DNA of 64,000 bases from Anticarsia gemmatalis (GCF_050436995.1 NC_134758.1:4154001-4218000); one strand, 5' to 3'; numbered from the stretch's first letter, positions 50,089 to 62,380 are shown. Notes: a model not told the origin generated them from the letters alone. A program made the numbers and translations.

Positions 50089-50635
50089 TGGTACAGTATG
50101 GAGTAACTTGTAGTTTAACTAAATTTGACAAGCTTAACTTTTAAAGCTTGAAATAGTAAACATTATGAAGTTAAAAAATAATCGTATATTCTAAGTAACA
50201 ATAACATCTTGAGTTGATTACTTTTGAAACTGAGTTTAACCATGGATTATTTAACCACGCAAGTGTGGACACGACATAACTATTTACATTGTATGTTTTA
50301 CTTAAATATTTGAATGAAACAGAGAGATAAAAATAAATTAGGAATATTTTCTATAGGCCTGTGAATTGTGACTATAGCCCAAATAATACAATTTTAATTT
50401 AATTATAATGAAAAGTCGAGAGGAAACCTTTTAAGTCTGAGAGCGTTTTGAACAGTTCTCGAAGGCATGTGTGAAGTTCTTTTAGTAGAAACACAAAATA
50501 TCGATGCATAATAACATCGTTTTGATGTACATTGATGTTTTATTTTGTCAACATCGAAACGAAATAGTTTCAAAACATCGATGTATCTTTTGCATTCTAT
50601 TTCCTGGTTAAGTTTGTTTTATTTTTATTATAAAA

Positions 50636-50903
50636 CTAGCTGACCCACGCATCTTCGCTTGCGTCACCTAAGAGAATGGGTCAAAATTTTCCCCGTTTTT
50701 GTAACATTTTGCGTTGCTACTCCGCTCTTAATGACCGTAGCGTGATGTTATATAGCCAATAGCCTTCCACGATAAATGGGCTATCTAACACTGAAAGAGT
50801 TTTTCAAATCGGACCAGTAGTTCCTGAGATTAGCGCGTTCAAACAAACAAACAAACAAACAAACAAACAAACAAACTCTTCAGCTTTATTATATTAGTAT
50901 AGA
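50636..50903 (-). mobile_element. Non-autonomous Helitron just downstream of the multiplexin gene
   Basis: It has complete termini, CTAG at 50636-50639 and the TC end at 50903-50902, flanked by A and T. It has a long (GTTT)n run. Its 5' end reads AATATAATAAAG instead of the usual ATATTATAAAG, which creates AATAAA on the minus strand at 50890-50885, 66 nt beyond the multiplexin stop codon. Confidence 0.85.
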
Positions 50904-50955
50904 TGAGGTATTTAATAGTGATTTAAGTTAGTACTTCCGGTAGTTTCTCTCTGTG

Positions 50956-53900
50956 TCAATAAATATAATGTAATGTTCGGTTGTGATGGTGACGCGTTCG
51001 TCTTCGTCTCCTGTAAAAGAAAGATTTGAAAGTATTTAGTAAAAGTAAAGAAATAGCCAGTAGCTCCAAGTATACACTAATATTCAGCTGCATCCTGTGA
51101 GACTGGAAGCCGTCTCCAACATAGTTTGGAAGAAAGGCTACGCTGATATACAGTAAAAGTAAACAATTGTTATCAATTTTATAGTTTTCAGTTTTGAGTA
51201 TTCTCATGCTGATTTTACACGGGTTACCAATAGCAGTATTTAAATTGATGGTTTCATACAAAAAGCGCGTATGAATAAAACTGTGTATAAACATTTTGCT
51301 CAAGACTGTACGTTTACTTTGCCGCATTGAAAACTTTTTTTTTACATTATCTTACATATAATGTATGCTTACCTAATATAATTATTATTATAATATCTCT
51401 GAGTATTTATCTGACGTGGATAATGTGGTAGTATCCCCACACATAACACTATTAACTCCTGGTCACAGGTGAATCTGAAACAAATTATAAATTAATATCA
51501 TTGAATGATTTTAGCATTAAAATGATAGTATAAAATATATTAATAGGTATGATATATCCAAGTAGATATACTTGAATATTATTACATATAACATTGATCA
51601 TTATTTTAATAATGCGTGGTAAATGCAGTTATTATTATAAATTTTACATAAAAATGTACATTACTTACGTTTCAGCACTTAAAAGCATGTTGTTTCTAAG
51701 TGAGGACCCCGTTCCAGTATCATTTGGTGACGCACTGAGCCAATCGTGACAGTTTCTTCCATCAAATTGACCAGTCATTGTACCACCGTGCCATAGTTTT
51801 CTTTTATGCCTAGAAATGTTTTACACAAAATTAAAATCGTAGTCATGAAAATTTGAAAAATACGAACATATTATGCATACAACGTTTAACATAGCAAAAG
51901 ATTTGATATTGCCGTCTTTAAAGTTTAGAGTCAGATTTAAAAATAAAAAATTATTTCTATAATTGTACAATTGATGTTATTTAGTTTAGTTACCGTCTGC
52001 GACTTCGTCCTCGTGGAACATTTCAGGGGGTAAAAAGTACCCCATGTGCTAATCTTTCTTAGTAGTAATAAACTATTCACGTATTAAAATCTATGACAGC
52101 GTAAAAGAGTATTAGCAGAATCATACATCCATCCTAAATACTAGAATTTTTTGTAAAAATAGTCTTTTTACAATTTTATTTTTACTTACGGTGTTGTATC
52201 TCTCAGTACGTTTATATTACTGAAAGTGTAGATATTCGATTTGAACACAGCGCCAGAACCATTAAACATGCTTTCCCATGAGTCAAACAGTTGGTCCCCT
52301 AAAGCGTTCACCACGGGTAGATCCCAATTTGGCCTCGTAATCAGGTGCTTGAGATCTTCGGCCCTGAACAAAAAAACTACGATTAACAAAGAACATAAAT
52401 AAATAAATACCTATTATAATTATTGTACTCGAATTCCTAAATTCATCGGATCTTTCAAAACGGGATCGATACCGTATTTACATTGCTAAGAAATAGTGTA
52501 AACATCGGATATCATTTTTACAAAATTAAAAAACGATCTGTGAGCCAAATACCACTTTATTAGCAGCACGCAACAATAATCAACAATATTCATAATTAAA
52601 AATACCTCAAAATAATCAAGTAAAATCAAACCTCTTTTCAACGAAGAAATATCATGAAAATAATTCTATCTAGTAAAAATATTGAGGGTAATAACACAAT
52701 TTGAGAACCTCCAACTTTTGAAATCGGCTAAAAACGATAGAGGCTGAGATAACTTACCTATGTGCTCTAAAAGCTTTGAAGTACTTTCGATATTGTTTAC
52801 CAAATCGTATGCTCTGATCGCGGCACATCTGATCAGCATCTTCCTTCTTATTTTTTATTTTTCCCGGGTACCGATCGTTGAGAGCCACTAAACGGATCTG
52901 TAGCAAAAGATAATAAAATATAACAATATTTTACATTATAACTTAGTTATTTAAAACAGCAATGTAAAACGGTTTGGACCATTATGACGTATAAAAAAGG
53001 GCAAAGAAATAAAAATATGAAAATTTCAACTGTCTATCACGTTTGATAAGACAGTTTGTACCGATAGATAGAGTCTTATCAGTAGAAACCCGTTTTTACC
53101 TTTTTGGTAACGGAACTCTACAAGCTGACGAAAAGGAAGAGTTAGTGTAGACACACACGTCATGTCGAACCTTCAAATTCAAATCCAAGGATTGTGTCCC
53201 ACTGCTTGACTGTGTATCTCTTCCAGAACCAGCCTAATGTTGTTTTTTTTTTAACCCATTACTGTCCCACTGCAGGGCAAGGGTCTCCTCCCAAACGAGG
53301 GGGAGGGTTTAGGCCTGGAGTCCACCACGCTAGTAATACTGTTAAGTTAAAAAAAACTTACACTTCTCCGTCGAGGACGTGGCGAAATCATCGTTGTTGT
53401 CGTACTAGTCGTAGTCGGTCTGGGACGGGGCGTAGTAGTCGTAGTCGTGGTCGTACTGGTCGTAGTCGGTTTTAGTGTAGTAGTAGTCGTTGTAGTTGTA
53501 CTGGTCGTAGTCGGCTTTGGTGTAGTAGTAGTCGTTGTGGTCGTACTAGTCGTAGTCGGTTTGGGTGTAGTAGTCGTAGTCGTGGTCGTAGTTGTAGTCG
53601 GTTTGGGTGTAGTAGTCGTAGTCGTGGTCGTACTAGTCGTAGTTGGTTTTGGGGTTGTTGTCGTACTGGTAGTCTTTGTAGCTGGTGGTATCTGTTGAAC
53701 AAAACCGAATAGTTATTATATTTTTCAATTGAATAAATTACTACGGTTGAATGAGCATTATCAATATATTATAATGACTATCTAACTTAGTAGTCAGCCA
53801 GTAGTGATTTTCTGCAGAAAGCTGGCGAATATTTGATATTTCAGATGACTTAAGGAAAATAGTTCTTGTTAAATCCGCTAGGGGCGCTAATCAGTTTTCC

Positions 53901-56900
53901 ACACAATATTTGACGACACATTTATCGATAATAATAGGAAATTATTTTACATAATGATTAATACTTACAGTTTCAATGTTATGTTGATTCGACCATGTAG
54001 GCGGTTTTACTGGATCTGTAGATGCACGAATTGCTTGTGATGGAGGCCAAGAACTCAACTGCGAAAAAAATTTAAATTATTTGTTGAAAGTCTTTTTTTT
54101 GCAAGTTGGACGAAATTTGGTAGAATTTTTCGATTATCTGCTGACACTTTGTCTACCGGATAGGTTATTCGATACTTATCCCTAAGCTGTAAAACGAAGT
54201 CTAAATATTATCACAGATTTTTATTCGATCGGACGCGGCTACTAATATTTTGATTCATTTCTAATCAAAAATGTTCTAATTACGTATCACCACCACCACC
54301 AAATTTTGGCGAACGAATTGATCATCAGCCTACTAACACAAGAGATTGATGTTTTATATCTAATATGACTTTCTTACCATAACATTGCTCCATTCGGTTC
54401 GATTGACTTTGATTAACAGTATCTGTTCTTGGACAACATATACTAGTGTCCCCACTGCCATTCTTTGGGTTGCCTGTAAAATAATAATTGATTTATATGA
54501 TGAAAGTTGAAACTGTTCTATCTTTAGTATGTCTCTAAAAAGTCAGAATAGAAATAAATATTTGATACATTTTTGATAAATAATACAAATATAAAATATT
54601 ACCCTCATTAGAGCCTTCACAGTTCTATACACAAAAGTGTTGACAGGATAGAAGAAATCTTCATCATCCGATTCCTCTGAAATAGACACATCAATATAAA
54701 AATACGTTGACACTTAACGATCTAATAAATAATTCAATAAAAAATATTACATACCTGGTATTTCGTGAAAATCTCTAAAATATGAGTCTCCTTTCTCTCC
54801 TTTTGGTCCCAATTCAGCTATACCGGGAGGTCCCATATCTCCTTTTTCGCCTCTAAGCCCTTCAAGCCCTCGAGGACCTCGGACGCCGTGAGGACCTTGA
54901 GGTCCAGTGAAACCACGTTCCCCTTTTGAACCCTTTTCTCCCGGCTTCCCCTCTGGACCTGGGTTACCCATGTCACCTTTTACTCCTTTAACCTATCATT
55001 ATTAAAATACTTCTTAGTTAATATTTAAATAAATTGTTTGTCTTTTTTTTCATCTTTTTTAGACAACAACATATCTCGAGTATAACGGCAGATAAATATT
55101 TTCAATAAAAACCTTTAAAAAGTTAAAAGAACAGTTAAAAAATTATCTTGCCAAAGGAATTCAATATAAACTTACTAATATCACTGGAGCTGTATCGCCT
55201 TTCTCTCCCTTCATACCATCAGTGCCATTCAACCCTGGAGGTCCCATAGGTCCCTGAAAAATCATTCACTGTCTTTAAACAAACGCGTAATCTAATGAAA
55301 CAATATGGGCTGTTAACTGATGTTCTTACCTCAATTCCTGGAAGACCACGGTCTCCATGATGACCTCTATGACCTTTGGGACCCAGGTCTCCTTTTTCGC
55401 CCTTTTTTCCCGTAATACCTTGTGGACCTTCCAAACCTTGATCGCCCTTTTCTCCTCTATCACCCTGGAATTTCAAAGATAATGATATCGTATAGTGAAA
55501 TGGTGTGGAAACGCTTGTCGAAACATGTTTTAAGTTTGCTTATGCACATAATTATAGCATCATTTATAATATAATAAACTCGTTGTACTTTAAGAACAAA
55601 GTAATATTTTCGAAGAAACTAACCCAATTCAAATCTTGTTAAAATTATTTAAAATTTTGTGTATGAGTTAACACTTATGTTTAGCAAAAAATTCCTACGT
55701 GTGAGGTAAAGGTTAACACAGTTTTTTAATAAATGCTTAGTTACCAACTCGCAGTTCGTCTTCGCAGTTCTCATCCCAGAATGAGAAAGAGGTCTTAAGG
55801 CCCGACCTTTCTCACATACTGTTATAAGACCTGTGCCCTGTAGTGGGGCAATAATGGGTTATATCTTTTCTTTTATAAATAGTCTTGATACTGATCCATA
55901 CAAACCTTCAATCTAGCTATTTCATGTGCAGGCACGGTGCCAGCTGGTCCCGGTTCTCCTCTTAAACCTCTCTCGCCTTGAGGTCCTTGTGGTCCAATAT
56001 CACCTTTGTCCCCTTTATCTCCCTTCAACCCATCTAAACCATCTTCTCCATCCAATCCTGGTTCTCCTTTGACCCCTTCAGGTCCAATTTCGCCTCTTTC
56101 ACCCTAAAATGTAAAGGTAGATGAAAAATTATGTGGCACCTTAGGCTTACTACGTGAATATTCGGTTCGGTATTAATTGGTCTAGCTGAGCGGCAAACCA
56201 GAATATGTGTAGATGAATACTAGGGAAAAATGTCGCTCGACTACGACCGATATTGCCGAAGCAAATGTACCGTACTTGAATTTTTCTTTATTATTTATAA
56301 AAAGTAGATAGTTGAAAAAAAAATTGCCTATGAATCTAAGTAAAGTATTTTATGTGCCACAATGGTTGTAAATACGTGGCGGTGTATCAATTTCCGGATC
56401 GGGCAAAATGTTATTGAGTTTTCCTGCCTGGAAATTTTTCATCAGTAGCCTTATACATGGTAATATACCAAGTTACTTGAAAATAAATTTTGGTCTAATA
56501 AAATACTTACGCTCGAAATTCTTTTGTCTGTCACTGCCAAATTGCGGAATTTTCTTGTAATTTTTGTTTAATATAACGTATGGATATAATTAATTGCTAT
56601 GATAGCTATATCTTTTGACTTATTAAAGGTACCTGTTTACCCGGAACTCCTTGATCGCCTTTCAAGCCACGGAGCTTTTCTATTATTTGTTTCCCTGTAA
56701 AAAAATATACCAGTTAACGCAGTATAAAAAGCTGATTTAATAATTTTAGTCTGCACGAGGTTGTAAACTATACAGTTTGGTTATATTTTTTGCTAAAAAT
56801 TAAGAATATAGGCTAAAATATTTATCATTTGTAATCGTCGTCATAATTTTAAACAATTACTTTACTTGTCTTGTTTTTAACCACTTACAACCACAAAGAA

Positions 56901-59900
56901 TGTGGTCAAAGGAATTCTGATACGTTTTGTTCATCCGACAATACCAGACATACACTGATATAACAGACGAAAAAATCTTACGAAATACACAAACATTCTA
57001 TCGCAACAAATTCTCCACAACAGAAAAGGACAGCAACAAAAATATACCCCAGTTCATACAATAATAGAACAGCGTCGGATCAAAGCCAATAGAGCCGATA
57101 GTAGCAAAAAATGTTTAGGGATTCAATCTACTTACGTTATTACATTTACGTGACCAGAATGCTTTGTTTGATATTGAAATTTATTCAGGTTATATACGTC
57201 TCGAACTAGAATGGAAAGGTCTAAATAAACAGTAAATTGTTGGTATGTGAGGAGATTTTTGTATTATTGAAATATTTGGTCTGTTTGCCTGAATGGCGCT
57301 TTTCGTAGTGTTTTAGACTGCCAATCTTAGGTCTTGGATTCAATTTCCGGGTCGGGATATTTATTTGATATTTTCTAATTTATATTAGAATCTCTAAGCC
57401 ATAAGTTAATAGCCATAAGTTTGATAACGTGCCCAGTAAATGTCAATAGGCTCGGCCTTCATAATATCGGATTAATGATGTAAAATACCGTAAAGCACGT
57501 GTATTTCGTGCACCTCTGCAGACTGCATCTTCAGGTCTATAACGGCGTCTATTACGTATATATGAAAAATTTATTTGTCTTACTTTCTTTTGGTGGTATG
57601 TCTTCGTATAGAAGTGATGTTAAAGACGCTGGCAGTCCCGCCTCACCTGGAGCGCCTTTATCACCTGAAGTACAAAACGAATACGTTTATATCTATTCAA
57701 TAGTATTTTATATGACAATCAGGTATCTTAAGAGATCTTTAAACGTTTTATTCATTTGGTTTTTTTATATTACGAACTAAGTACTAGCTTGTGCTTGCGT
57801 TTTTATCTGTGTGAAAAGATTCTGACAGGTAATCAGTATTCTATTTATTAACCGAGGTAATAAAATATGTATGTACCAAATTACGTCAAAATTTATTGAA
57901 TTATTTTTGGATTTTTCGTAGCAAACATTCTTCCAAATATAGGTAGTATAGATTAATACCTTTTTCTCCTCTTTCACCAGGCATCCCATCTTCACCAGGA
58001 TCACCGTATTCCCCTGGTAGACCCTGCATGACAAGATTGTAGTACAAAAATTAAATGTATGTGCGCCCGATTTACTGATGTAAAGTAAATCGGCCGACTT
58101 TAGTCGATAAAAATTAGTTTTGTAGAGATTGTAGCGCGATTCTCCGCAGTTGGTACTATAGAGTGTCGAGAGTTTAAAATTTAAAATGTACTTAAGTTAA
58201 AAATACATTTCCTACGACTGCCGCTAGAGGCGCTGCGGAAGCTGGTTATCGATAGTCAATAATAGTAGATAATCGCGCTAATGTATTTTTTACATTGAAT
58301 CTTTTTTGACATAAAAAAAAAATTATTAGTTCGGGGAAAAAGTCTTTTCGCATTATTATTATAGTATGTATGTATGAACTTGTTATAAAATCTCTTTGGC
58401 TTCAAGAATCACAAATGATTACACGGTTCATTAGGTTTCTTCCAGTGAGCTCGTGACGTACCCAAATATCGTGCTTTTTTGTATATAGAAAATATTTTAT
58501 TACAAGTTAATACATAGGTACTATATTTCGAAAAGACTTCCCCGACCTACAATGTTGAACGGAAATATTTTTTTTGGTACATTTGAAAAGTATAATCAAG
58601 GGCTACTAACGTCATCACCTCTTTCTCCTCTTTCGCCTCTTGGCCCGTCTTTACCGTTTACCCCAGGCTCCCCTCGAGGACCGACATCTCCACGAAGACC
58701 TCGTTCCCCCTTTTCCCCTTTCAGACCATCTATTCCTAGGATCATAGCTTCTATTTCTTCTTTTGTTTCCTGTTAAAAACAATTGACAAATTCTTAGACT
58801 CTGATAAGGATACAGATATTAATATAATAGTCCATTCAAATGGTACATTTTTAGCTCTTAGCTTGCGTTTTTCAGGGGACGCATTTTTTTGTGTGCCTGT
58901 AGAAACTGTTCAAGTTTGCGGGATCCTTACGTTTGTTCCCTGGTCCGGAGTATTTTTTTTAAGATACACTTAATGTGTAAGGAGATAAATATTATTCTTT
59001 TAAAATAAAATTGACGGTTAAAGTTATTGTATTTACCACATATCTCGGACCTCTAGGACCCTCTGGACCCGTCGGTCCTATTGGTCCAACAGGCCCTTGT
59101 TTTCCTTGTTTTCCTTCTTTTCCTTCTTCTCCTTTTTCCCCCTTTTGGCCAATCGGTCCTAGTGGACCTATTTCTCCTTTTTTGCCCGGTTCTCCCTTTG
59201 GACCTAAGGCTCCTCTTTCACCGATTGGTCCTGGTTCACCCTACAATATTTGAAATATATTTTAGTTAATATTCCAAATTATTGCTCGTTATACTTAGAT
59301 ATTATAAATAGATTTTCAATTTAATAATCTATACTAATATTATAAAGCTGAAGAGTTTGTTTGTTTGTTTGTTTGAACGCGCTAATCTCAGGAACTACTG
59401 GTCCGATTTGAAAAAATATTTTAGTGTTAGATAGTCCATTTATCGAGGAAGGTTATAGGCTATATATCATCACGCTTCTACCAATAGGAACAGAGTACCA
59501 GTGAATAATGTTACAAAAACGGGGAAAATTTTGACCCATTCACTCTTATGTGACGCAAGCGAAGTTGCGCGGGTCAGCTAGTCTTTTATAATAATTAACT
59601 TCATTAGATTTTTTTCAAAAATAACTATATCATTTCAATTTACCTTTTGTCCATCCTTGCCGTCTTTACCTGGTGGCCCTATTTCACCTTGTGCACCTCT
59701 AAACTCTGGTCTTTTTAACAACGCGGCAAATGTTTCTTCTTTACAGTGACATTCCTAAAATAAATCACGTTTGGTATACATTACGATTTCATTATAATTA
59801 CGTTGATTATTATTAAGAAATGTCTCTCAGTGGTTGGTTGTTTGAATCTTGTAGAGACCTAATCTACCGATGTAGGATCTGAAACAAGTATGTACTAAAT

Positions 59901-62178
59901 AGAATAATTACGGGCGTTTTTTGGTATAACAAAATATATGTGGTGGAGTTTCGTTTTCATAAAGATATATTTAGAACCGTTTACTTCATATTCAACCTAC
60001 TCTGCAGTGAAAAAGCTGTCCAGCCTTCCGATTTTTTTAAAACAACCTTCTGTTTAACAGTATTCTCGTCGGATTCACGTTAAAATGTTTTTTCGTCGCA
60101 TTTTAGTTTATGCTTAAGAACACTTTGTAGTGGGTGTTACTGCTGTGTGTCGATACACTTAGCACAATCTAGAACTCTGACTAGGTTAGATGGTAGTTTG
60201 CAATTAAAAAATCTCTCAAACTACTATTACTCTCAGACATGTATTTTTAGGATGAAGGTGATTTATTTTTGCTATCGTTGTCTATGTAGCTATTTGGTGT
60301 CAACAGAAATACGAGTTTTAATTTCTGACTTACTAAATGCCAATGCTATTAATAAAATGAAGTCTGATGGAGACACGCTGGTAATACACATACAATCAGT
60401 AATGGATGGAATTTTTAGTTCTCGTTTTGGTCAATCATTTATTTTTGTAATGTGAAGTCGCGCTTTGTCGTTCAATACGTTGTAGTAATTAAACTATGTT
60501 GGTGTAGTATTATGGATATTTTTTTAGAAATCAAGAATGTTTTAGGTATTTCAATAGCCTATCGCTTCGTATCTTTGCTTCTATAAGTACCAGAGGAAGA
60601 CACAATCAAATGATTTTAACAATTGTTTTTCAAATACGTCTACAATTAACCATCTATATATTATTCAAGGTTATTAGGTAGCTGAGCCTAACTTTAAATG
60701 TTATTTCAGCTGAGAAATGAAGTACTCACGTCCTCGTTGAGACCGTCCGACGACCGGTTAAAAACTCCAAACTGTCGAAAGTATTGTTCGAAAATGAGAA
60801 AAAATAGCCAACAGAATAAAAATCAAATAAATTATTTACAAATTTACGTACAACACTGCAGTAAGCTTTTTAGCTGGAAGCCTGTTATCGGAATATTATT
60901 TAGGAAGCTGAAAATTGTTAGAAATTCGTTATTCCATGAAACATCTGGAACATGATACACGTTACTTAAAGCACATTGTTATTGATTGTTAGTAAGAACA
61001 TAAAACAATATTACAATTAGTAATTAGCAGAATAGATTTTGTCGTAGTCATTTTACCTTTATTCGTTGAACTCTAAGTAATTTTCATTGCTACATGAGAT
61101 TATGAATTATTACAATATGACGCATAAAGGGGAGCTATAACAGCTGTAAATTGTTTTAATGTCGCAGGCTGTTAAATGCTATGAGGACCAATATGCCAGT
61201 CTTTTTTTTTTCTCTCTACTTTGGTATTAAGGTGTTAAAATGTAATTATTTTAACACCCTTTGCTTATTCAATAAAAAAAATCAGGAGTCGGATTTGCTT
61301 TCTGAACCAGAGAAGGTATTTTATATGTTGTAAACGGTCCCAATATCAAGTCTACAAAGTATTTAGCTCGATTTTATAGTCATGCTTACGTTATAAGCTG
61401 CTGTCAAAATTTCCAGCTGTTTACTCTCTACTCACTGAGCAGCAGTTGTGTAATGTAAGCATGATCATAAAATCTACTGTAAATAAATATCAAGCGAGAC
61501 ATTTACTTTATTAGAATAGACCTAGAAAATAAATTGCTTATGTTAATACAGATTGCAGCAAAATTGGTTTATTTAAGACGGCAAAAAAATAATATTAATT
61601 GAAACACAATTCTTCTGTTTGTTTCCTAATTTTAGTGTCTATAGATTTTTTTATTAAATACAGTATATGAACAGATTGTTAATGGGTCAACAAAATTATG
61701 TTTTAATGTAAAATAAACCAATTTTGTTAAAAAAAAAGTTTATAATATTCCCGGAAATAAGCATCATGTTAAACAGAATTTAATAGCCAGACCAAATGGT
61801 GTTCCCGAAATTTGGAAAAATCTTTTTTGTCAGTCATCCCACATCAATTGGAAGTTAAGACTACATCGATATTTAGAGTCGTAAGATTTTTATTAAAGAC
61901 GTTTTGTTAAAATACATTACAAGATGTTATACATCGAGCTTTGACAAAGACAGTTGCTGAAAGCGACAAGATACTTTAATTCATTTAAATTTAATACTAA
62001 CAAAATCATCATCGTCGCTCCCGAAGATCTAAATTTAACAAAAATATACATGAGTTTATTTTCATAATAATTATAGATAGAGATATTAGGAAATGGGAAC
62101 CATACTTACATCTTCACATAATCGTTTCAACGTACCATCGTCAGATTTATAATATAAACGTAGATCTTGTACGACTAC
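50956..62178 (-). CDS. Mp: Multiplexin (collagen XV/XVIII type) with endostatin, 5' end outside window
   Basis: Twenty-two minus-strand exons: 62178-62110, 62028-62002, 60771-60730, 59754-59644, 59240-59037, 58769-58611, 58023-57960, 57664-57584, 56694-56633, 56103-55906, 55464-55330, 55253-55176, 54992-54755, 54676-54603, 54473-54378, 54058-53969, 53691-53362, 52897-52758, 52363-52190, 51809-51669, 51474-51373 and 51010-50956. All junctions keep phase; about 889 residues are visible. Order: the TSPN C-terminal strand (VVVQDLRLYYKSDDGTLKRL), acidic micro-exons, ECHCKEE, seven or so Gly-X-Y blocks with interruptions, the trimerisation domain (GTLVYVVQEQILLIKVN), a Thr/Pro hinge, RPRRRS, then endostatin (IRLVALNDRYPGK, DSWESMFNGSGAVFKSNIYT, KLWHGG, NCHDWLS, FTCDQELIVLC). 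Multiplexins are secreted basement-membrane collagens. The micro-exon 62028-62002 and the choice of last exon are the weakest joins. Reading through at 51373 would stop at once after NNNYIR. Confidence 0.9.
51090..51145 (-). repeat. Dispersed retroelement-like fragment (family B)
   Basis: CAGCTGCATCCTGTGAGACT then GGAAGCCGTCTCCAACATAG is the inverse of the segments at 9675 and 40095. It lies in the last intron of the multiplexin gene. Confidence 0.5.
51990..52143 (-). mobile_element. Degraded Helitron, second family
   Basis: It begins ACCGTCTGCGACTTCGTCCT on plus and carries GGTAAAAAGTACCCCATGTG and ATCATACATCCATCC. It follows the layout of the element at 35834 but its termini have decayed. 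It lies in a multiplexin intron. Confidence 0.5.
53250..53330 (+). repeat. Dispersed retroelement-like fragment (family C)
   Basis: TAACCCATTACTGTCCCACT, GCAGGGCAAGGGTCTCC and GAGGGGGAGGG match the fragments at 36940 and 24655. It lies in a multiplexin intron. Confidence 0.5.
53440..53660 (-). repeat. 45-bp coding minisatellite (Thr/Pro hinge of multiplexin)
   Basis: About five units of 15 codons (one of 14), each reading roughly PKPTTTSTTTTTTTT, lie inside exon 53691-53362. Codon choices differ between units (ACG, ACT, ACA and ACC are mixed), so the array is not freshly expanded. The valine-rich frame on the plus strand is its shadow. Such Thr/Pro tracts are commonly O-glycosylated spacers. 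Confidence 0.85.
53810..53944 (+). mobile_element. MITE-like repeat, family A, diverged
   Basis: It contains AAAATAGTTCTTGTTAAATC, CGCTAGGGGCGCTAATCAG and ATCGATAATAATAGGAAAT. It lies in a multiplexin intron. Confidence 0.5.
55795..55862 (-). repeat. Dispersed retroelement-like fragment (family C)
   Basis: GTGCCCTGTAGTGGGGCAAT and AATGGGTTATA are the inverse of the TAACCCATT/CCCACTGCAGGGCA segment at 53250. Confidence 0.45.
57290..57372 (+). repeat. SINE-like fragment, subtype 2
   Basis: TTTTCGTAGTGTTTTAGACT, then GTCTTGGATTCAATTTCCGG and GTCGGG, resembles the head of the SINEs at 25255 and 38155. It lies in a multiplexin intron. Confidence 0.4.
58132..58280 (+). mobile_element. MITE-like repeat, family A, full length with perfect 10-bp ends
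   Basis: It starts TAGCGCGATT and ends AATCGCGCTA, an exact inverted pair. Between them are CTCCGCAGTTGGTACTATAG, AAAATTTAAAATGTACTTAA and GCCGCTAGAGGCGCTG. It lies in a multiplexin intron and helps define the family's outer ends. Confidence 0.8.
59328..59581 (+). mobile_element. Non-autonomous Helitron in multiplexin intron
   Basis: This is the only copy in plus orientation. The 5' end is TCTATACTAATATTATAAAG. The 3' end is the hairpin CGCAAGCGAAGTTGCG followed by CGGGTCAGCTAG. The flanks are A (59327) and T (59582), with no duplication. Confidence 0.9.
59755..60729. other. Multiplexin intron, nothing recognised
   Basis: Open frames on plus (60147-60455) have no protein-like features. Confidence 0.4.
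60772..62001. other. Multiplexin intron with a small hairpin
   Basis: The only structure noted is an 11-bp-arm inverted repeat, GGTGTTAAAAT (61231-61241) and ATTTTAACACC (61248-61258). Confidence 0.4.
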
Positions 62179-62333
62179 CTGCGAACAAAAATAATATTAT
62201 TGCACTAAAATATGGCTGTGAAAAAACCATTCTGAACTAAGCAGTATTATTTCTAGTCTTTTAACAAGTAAGTGCCGTACTTTACTTACATCAAAAAAAT
62301 CTTCGTATCAACATAATAATACGTATGTAAAAT

Positions 62334-62380
62334 CACGCCTTTTTCCCATAGGGGTACGCAAAGAGCAGAGAACGCAACCC
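62334..62380 (-). repeat. LINE 3'-terminal fragment, inverted
   Basis: CGCCTTTTTCCCATAGGGGT on plus is the inverse of the ACCCCTATGGGAAAAAGGCG end of the piece at 32955. Confidence 0.5.

Noticed and set aside
53447..53698. Plus-strand open frame of almost pure valine
   Set aside because: It is the complement of the ACN-rich Thr/Pro repeat in the minus-strand multiplexin exon; the minus frame keeps splice phase and family fit.
59011..59269. Proline-rich plus-strand open frames over the collagen exons
   Set aside because: They are antisense shadows of Gly-X-Y coding on the minus strand.
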